A stretch of 64,000 nucleotides of DNA from Actinoallomurus liliacearum (GTDB lineage: Bacteria > Actinomycetota > Actinomycetes > Streptosporangiales > Streptosporangiaceae). Where the stretch lies: assembly GCF_039542035.1 (NCBI RefSeq), contig NZ_BAABHJ010000030.1:62001-126000 (forward strand). The letters run 5' to 3'. The translations under genes were made by a program, and so were the position numbers. Under the pieces are notes generated by a model. It ran no database searches. It saw only the letters and a list, made by a program, of their open reading frames with translations, and had not been told where the DNA came from. This document shows, piece by piece, positions 60,244-64,000 of this stretch. How positions within the stretch are numbered: position 1 is the stretch's first letter; each line of letters opens with the position of its first letter.

Positions 60244-61026
60244 ATGGCGACCACTGTCGGCGACCATTCACAGGTCCCCTCTCGGGCCCGTCATCACCGC
60301 ATGGTGAAGAGCGAACTCACCGAGACCCCGCATCCCGCATGGGCTCGGTCGATGGTCGATTCGCTCCGGCCGGACTGGACGTCGGTGCTCGAGGCGAAGA
60401 TCTTCGCCGAGACGGTCCACGGGCCGTTCCCGGGAGAGGCGTGGCGGCGGATCCTCCTTGATTTCTTCTGCGTCGTGGAGGCGTTCCCCAAGTACATGGG
60501 CGTCTATCTGGCCAAGACCACATTCGGTCAGATCCCCGGGGACATCCTGGCCCGCGACTGGCTGATCGGGAACATCCGTACCGAGGCCCTGCACGCCCAG
60601 TGGTACGCCGACTGGGCGGCCGCGCACGGCATCGGCTTCGAGGAAATCGTCTCGCACCGGCCCTGCCCGGAGGTCGGCGCGCTGTACGACTATCTGTGGT
60701 CGGTCTGCTATCGGGGCGGGCTGGCCGAGGCGTTCGGCGCGATCAACTACGCGATCGAGGGGGTCACTGGGGAGTGGACGCGCCTGGTCCTTCCCGCGTT
60801 CCGCGAGAGGTACGGCGATGACGTGCCCGCGCTCCGCTGGCTGACCGAGCACGCGGAGTACGACGACGCGCATCCCCGCGAGGCGTTCGAGCTGATCAAG
60901 CTGACCGTCCGGGACGAGGCCGAGCAGGCGAAGGTCGAATCGGCCGTCCGCCGGTCGCTGGAGTTGTTCCGGCGAGCCTTCGACGCCAGTTACGAAAATC
61001 GGGCAATCCGGGTGAATATCCCGTAA
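60244..61026 (+). CDS. Heme-oxygenase-like diiron oxygenase (TenA/UndA-type fold)
   Basis: This 260-aa all-helical protein belongs to the TenA/haem-oxygenase-like group. It shows the metal-ligand pattern of the diiron (HDO) subset: Glu114 and His117 in RTEALHAQWYADW, Glu172 in NYAIEGVTGEW, and His203, Asp207 and His210 in EHAEYDDAHPREAFEL. The Glu-x2-His and His-x3-Asp-x2-His spacings resemble UndA-type enzymes that cleave or oxidise fatty acids and amino acids. ATG 60244 is preceded by a weak GAGGAG. Its divergent neighbour encodes a flavin monooxygenase. The substrate is unknown. Confidence 0.8.
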   Translation: MATTVGDHSQVPSRARHHRMVKSELTETPHPAWARSMVDSLRPDWTSVLEAKIFAETVHGPFPGEAWRRILLDFFCVVEAFPKYMGVYLAKTTFGQIPGDILARDWLIGNIRTEALHAQWYADWAAAHGIGFEEIVSHRPCPEVGALYDYLWSVCYRGGLAEAFGAINYAIEGVTGEWTRLVLPAFRERYGDDVPALRWLTEHAEYDDAHPREAFELIKLTVRDEAEQAKVESAVRRSLELFRRAFDASYENRAIRVNIP

Positions 61027-61063
61027 TGCACGCCTCAAAAGGGTAAAACCGCCCTAAGCTCCG

Positions 61064-61079
61064 GAGTAGTGCACTACTC
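61064..61079. promoter_or_regulatory. 16-bp perfect palindrome upstream of L,D-transpeptidase gene
   Basis: GAGTAGTGCACTACTC is fully self-complementary. It lies 38 bp after the diiron oxygenase stop and 138 bp before the transpeptidase start. It is a good operator candidate for a dimeric repressor. It may equally act as a short hairpin. Confidence 0.5.
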
Positions 61080-61216
61080 AGAACAGGCAGCGACGTACCA
61101 TTTTTCCTCCTTGACGCCCCGATGGCGGCCGAAGTGGACTGCATTCTCCCGATCCCCGATGGGTATCTCGTAGTCGATCAATTTTGCCGTCGGCTGGGCC
61201 GTTGGAAGGGCTGCAC

Positions 61217-62422
61217 ATGCACGTCAATGCCATACGGACGCAATTGGCGCTCGGCGCGGTCACGGGGACCGCCCTGGTCATGACCACGGGTTGCAGTGGC
61301 GGCAACCGGGCTGCCGGAGAGAGCGCCGAGAAGATCAAAATGGACGCGGCGGCGGCTCGCGTGCTGATCACGCCGGGCAACGGAACGTCGGCCGTGCGTC
61401 CCGACCGATCCGTCGTCGTACGCGCCGCGAGCGGCCGGCTGGCCGACGTGGCACTCGACAGCGGCGGCCGGAACGTCTCCGGGGAGTACAACAAGAGCCG
61501 CACCGAGTGGCGATCCCGGTGGGGCCTCGAGCCGGGAGCGAACATCACGGTCCGGGTCGTCGCCCAGAACAGCGACGGGCGAACGGCCACCGCGGTGAGC
61601 ACCTTCCGTACCGAGGGGACGCCCAGCACGGTGACCGTGTCCCAGGACCCCGTCATGGAAGAGCGCCGGAAGGACACCTACGGCGTCGGGCTGCCGATCA
61701 TCTTGAACTTCGACAAGGCGATCAAGGATCGTGCGGCGGTCGAGAAGGCGCTCCAGGTGGTCGCCGACAAACCGGTCGAGGGCGCGTGGCACTGGTTCGA
61801 CGACGACAAGCAGGTGGTCTACCGGCCCAAGTTCTTCTGGCCGGCCCACCAGACGGTGCGGCTCGTCGCCCACCTCACCGGCGTTCCCTTCGGGGACAAC
61901 ACCTACGGCACCAAGGACTTCACCCGGACGTACCGCATCGGCCGGGCACAGGTCTCCCACCTCGACATCGCGGGGCACCACATGCGGGTCGACTGGGACG
62001 GCAGGCCGGTGCGCACGATCCCGATCAGCGCGGGTAACGGCGAGACCCACGAGTACACCACGACCAGCGGGATCCATCTCAACATGGAGAAGGACGAGGA
62101 CGTCACGATGACCTCCCCGGGCCGTGGGCCCGGCGACCCCGGCTACTACAGCGAGCTGATCCACTACGCCGTCCGCGTCTCCAACGCCGGTGAGTACCTC
62201 CACCAGACGCCGGGCGATGAGGACTGCCTCGGCAACCGCAACTGCAGCCACGGCTGCATCCGTCAGTCCCGCGATGACGCGATCTGGTACTACAAGCACT
62301 CCCAGCCCGGCGACCCGGTCATCGCCACCGGGACGGACCGGCAGGTCGAGCCGGACAACGGCTGGTCGTTCTACCAGATGCCCTGGCGCAAGTGGCTCAA
62401 GGGCAGCGCCCTGCACCGCTGA
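61217..62422 (+). CDS. L,D-transpeptidase lipoprotein (YkuD domain)
   Basis: This 401-aa precursor starts MHVNAIRTQLALGAVTGTAL after GGAAGGG, with a lipobox-like MTTGC. Two Ig-like domains follow (residues 50-240, ITPGNGTSAVRP and STVTVSQDPVM onward), and the YkuD catalytic domain carries SHGCIRQSRDDAIWYY with the active-site Cys. The His partner lies in ELIHYAVRV. It forms 3-3 cross-links in peptidoglycan, as in the Ldt proteins of mycobacteria and streptomycetes. Anchored outside the membrane. Nothing in the motif set is missing. Confidence 0.94.
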   Translation: MHVNAIRTQLALGAVTGTALVMTTGCSGGNRAAGESAEKIKMDAAAARVLITPGNGTSAVRPDRSVVVRAASGRLADVALDSGGRNVSGEYNKSRTEWRSRWGLEPGANITVRVVAQNSDGRTATAVSTFRTEGTPSTVTVSQDPVMEERRKDTYGVGLPIILNFDKAIKDRAAVEKALQVVADKPVEGAWHWFDDDKQVVYRPKFFWPAHQTVRLVAHLTGVPFGDNTYGTKDFTRTYRIGRAQVSHLDIAGHHMRVDWDGRPVRTIPISAGNGETHEYTTTSGIHLNMEKDEDVTMTSPGRGPGDPGYYSELIHYAVRVSNAGEYLHQTPGDEDCLGNRNCSHGCIRQSRDDAIWYYKHSQPGDPVIATGTDRQVEPDNGWSFYQMPWRKWLKGSALHR

Positions 62423-62502
62423 CTCCGGCTCGACCGACAGAAGTCAGCAGTTGGTCATCCCCCCGGAAGACGGCCGTTCCGCCGCCTGGGCACCGTGCGA
62501 GG

Positions 62503-63876
62503 GTGAGCATCACCCGCCTGAGCGTGATCGCCGTCATCCTGCTCCCGACCTGTGTCGCGGCCACGGTGGCCACGCCGGCCCGGCGCCCGGGCGCGCGGGC
62601 CGTCGGCGCGGTCTTCGAACCGGCCCGGCGCTGCCACGCCGGGGCCGTCCCCGACTTCGACGGGGACGGCGTCCGTGACCTCGTCCTCGGCGCCCCGTAC
62701 GCGACGAGCGGCGGCCGCCGCAGGGCCGGGGCGGTCGCCGTCCGCTACGGGGGCCGGCCCGCCTGGCTCCGGCCGAGCCCCCCGCAGACCGGCGCGGGGT
62801 TCGGCGGCACGCTCGCCGTTGGCGACTTCGACGGCGACCACTGCGCCGACCTGGCCGTGGCAGCCTCCGACCAGGGGCGGACGCGCCCCGGCGCCGACGG
62901 CACGGGGGCGGTCGCGGTCTACTTCGGCTCACCCGGCGGGCTGCGCCCGCGGCTGACCCTGAACGCACGGACCCTCGGCCGTACGCCGGCGAGCGACCGT
63001 TTCGGCGCCGCCCTCGCCGCGGCGGACCTGGACCACGACGGCCGGGACGACCTCGTGATCGGCATCCCCGGCCTCGCGGGCGGCGGCGGTGTCGCCCTGT
63101 TCACCCGCGGTCTGCGCAGCGCCCGTCTGATCACCCAGCACACCTCCTGGGTGGGGCAGCGGTCGAGCCAGACCGACGGTTTCGGCGCGGCCCTGGCCGT
63201 CGGTGCGTTCGGTGCCTTCGGCCGCGCGCGGCACCCGCAGATCGCCGTCGGCGCACCCGGCGACGGCACCGAGGCGTCGGGCGCGGTGACGGTCGTCGAC
63301 CCGGCCGCGCACCGGTCCCGGCGGATCACCGAGGACAGTCCGGGCGTCCGCGGCGTCCCCGAACGCTACGACGAGTTCGGCGCGGCCCTGGCCGCCGGCG
63401 ACTTCGACCACGACGGCACCGACGACCTCGCCATCGGAGTGCCGGGCGAGGACGACACCGCGATGCCGGAGAACTTCGCCCAGGGCGCCGTGTACGTCGA
63501 GTACGGCTCCGGAGGCGAGGACGTGTGGAACCTCCGCCGGCCCGGCCCCGCGGACCGGCTGGGAGCCGCGCTGGCGGCCGCCGACCTGAACGGCGACGGC
63601 ACGGCCGATCTCGCCGCGGGCGCTCCGGGCGGCGGCGTCGTCCAGGTCCTCGACGGCCGTCGCCGGCGGGGTCTGAGGCGCGGCGCCCTCGTCACCTCCC
63701 CGGTCGGGGGCACGGACCAGTTCGGCTGGTCCGTGGCGATCCGCGGCCGGGACCTGCTGATCGGCGCGCCGGGCGCCGGCGGTTTCGGCGGCGCCGCGTT
63801 CCTGGCGCGCGGCTCCCGTACGACGACCGTGCAGGCGGGCGCGGCGGGCGAACTGCTCGGCTACGCCGTCTCCTGA
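62503..63876 (+). CDS. Secreted FG-GAP (integrin-alpha-like) repeat protein
   Basis: This 457-aa precursor from GTG 62503 (VSITRLSVIAVILLPTCVAA) has a signal peptide. Seven FG-GAP-type blades follow, each with a DxDxDGxxD calcium loop: DFDGDGVRDLVLGAP, DFDGDHCADLAV, DLDHDGRDDLVIGIP, then DFDHDGTDDLAIGVPGEDD and DLNGDGTADLAAGAP. It lacks a catalytic domain, so it is a beta-propeller for extracellular binding. There is no strong ribosome site at the chosen start. The last 124 bases of the window show no further gene. Confidence 0.87.
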   Translation: MSITRLSVIAVILLPTCVAATVATPARRPGARAVGAVFEPARRCHAGAVPDFDGDGVRDLVLGAPYATSGGRRRAGAVAVRYGGRPAWLRPSPPQTGAGFGGTLAVGDFDGDHCADLAVAASDQGRTRPGADGTGAVAVYFGSPGGLRPRLTLNARTLGRTPASDRFGAALAAADLDHDGRDDLVIGIPGLAGGGGVALFTRGLRSARLITQHTSWVGQRSSQTDGFGAALAVGAFGAFGRARHPQIAVGAPGDGTEASGAVTVVDPAAHRSRRITEDSPGVRGVPERYDEFGAALAAGDFDHDGTDDLAIGVPGEDDTAMPENFAQGAVYVEYGSGGEDVWNLRRPGPADRLGAALAAADLNGDGTADLAAGAPGGGVVQVLDGRRRRGLRRGALVTSPVGGTDQFGWSVAIRGRDLLIGAPGAGGFGGAAFLARGSRTTTVQAGAAGELLGYAVS

Positions 63877-64000
63877 GCCGCCCTCCGGCCCGGCACGCGA
63901 GCGCCGCCGCCGCCACGGCACCGTACGAAACGCTCGGTGACCGCTGTCGCGAAGCGGGACAAGGGCACCGACGAGCCGCCCGCCTCTAGCTTCCCGCCCG

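Overview
The window is very GC-rich with dense, short-spaced genes, frequent GTG starts and 4-bp ATGA/GTGA overlaps. It carries a single-chain AceE, a DUF3052 protein, DUF3145, and a PucR-type regulator followed by fabD-fabH-acpP-fabF-accD. That combination points to a filamentous or related actinomycete. A member of the Streptosporangiales (for example a Thermomonosporaceae genus) is my best guess, but the sequence alone does not fix the genus. There is no rRNA and no CRISPR array. One tRNA (Val, anticodon TAC) is present.

Layout. 1-6.7 kb: an ECF sigma factor operon ending in a TPR protein cut by the window edge, a secreted GH12 endoglucanase with a CebR-like operator, a subtilase without a signal peptide, apolipoprotein N-acyltransferase, a small lipoprotein and a DUF3145 gene. 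6.7-17.1 kb: an F420-type LLM oxidoreductase gene is split by a 9.86-kb Tn3-family element (6739-16597). The element has about 60-bp terminal inverted repeats and a near-perfect 5-bp target duplication. It holds a decayed tnpA, a two-component system plus MMPL exporter, an overlapping recombinase / HTH / zinc-ribbon-recombinase trio (first gene frameshifted), an S1-domain protein and an integrase remnant. 17.1-22 kb: small regulator/enzyme pairs (MarR-amidohydrolase, HxlR-VOC). 22-28.3 kb: the primary fatty-acid synthesis locus with its FasR-like activator. 28.3-34 kb: an acyltransferase, a DUF1023 hydrolase, a NarL-type two-component system and a solitary TnpB element. 34-47 kb: a PHP phosphoesterase, an ABC exporter with a LolA/RseB-like protein next to an OmpR-type two-component system, an ACT protein, a CDF transporter, a WYL regulator and a MarR-controlled hydrolase/glycosyltransferase operon. 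47-55.5 kb: tRNA-Val, a PIG-L deacetylase, peroxiredoxin, DUF3052, YjbQ, DUF1918 and aceE, then a fused remnant of an ECF sigma gene and its partner. 55.5-64 kb: a large coiled-coil protein with tandem repeats, a divergent FAD monooxygenase / diiron (UndA-like) oxygenase pair, an L,D-transpeptidase lipoprotein and a secreted FG-GAP protein.

How it works together. The core is housekeeping carbon flux: AceE makes acetyl-CoA, AccD makes malonyl-CoA with an alpha subunit encoded elsewhere, and FabD/FabH/ACP/FabF start and extend fatty acids under a FasR-type activator. Around this are envelope functions (Lnt, L,D-transpeptidase, ABC and MMPL exporters) and several autoregulated regulator/enzyme pairs that keep visible palindromes in their promoters. 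The accessory part is the transposon. Its insertion can be reconstructed to the base from the interrupted host gene.
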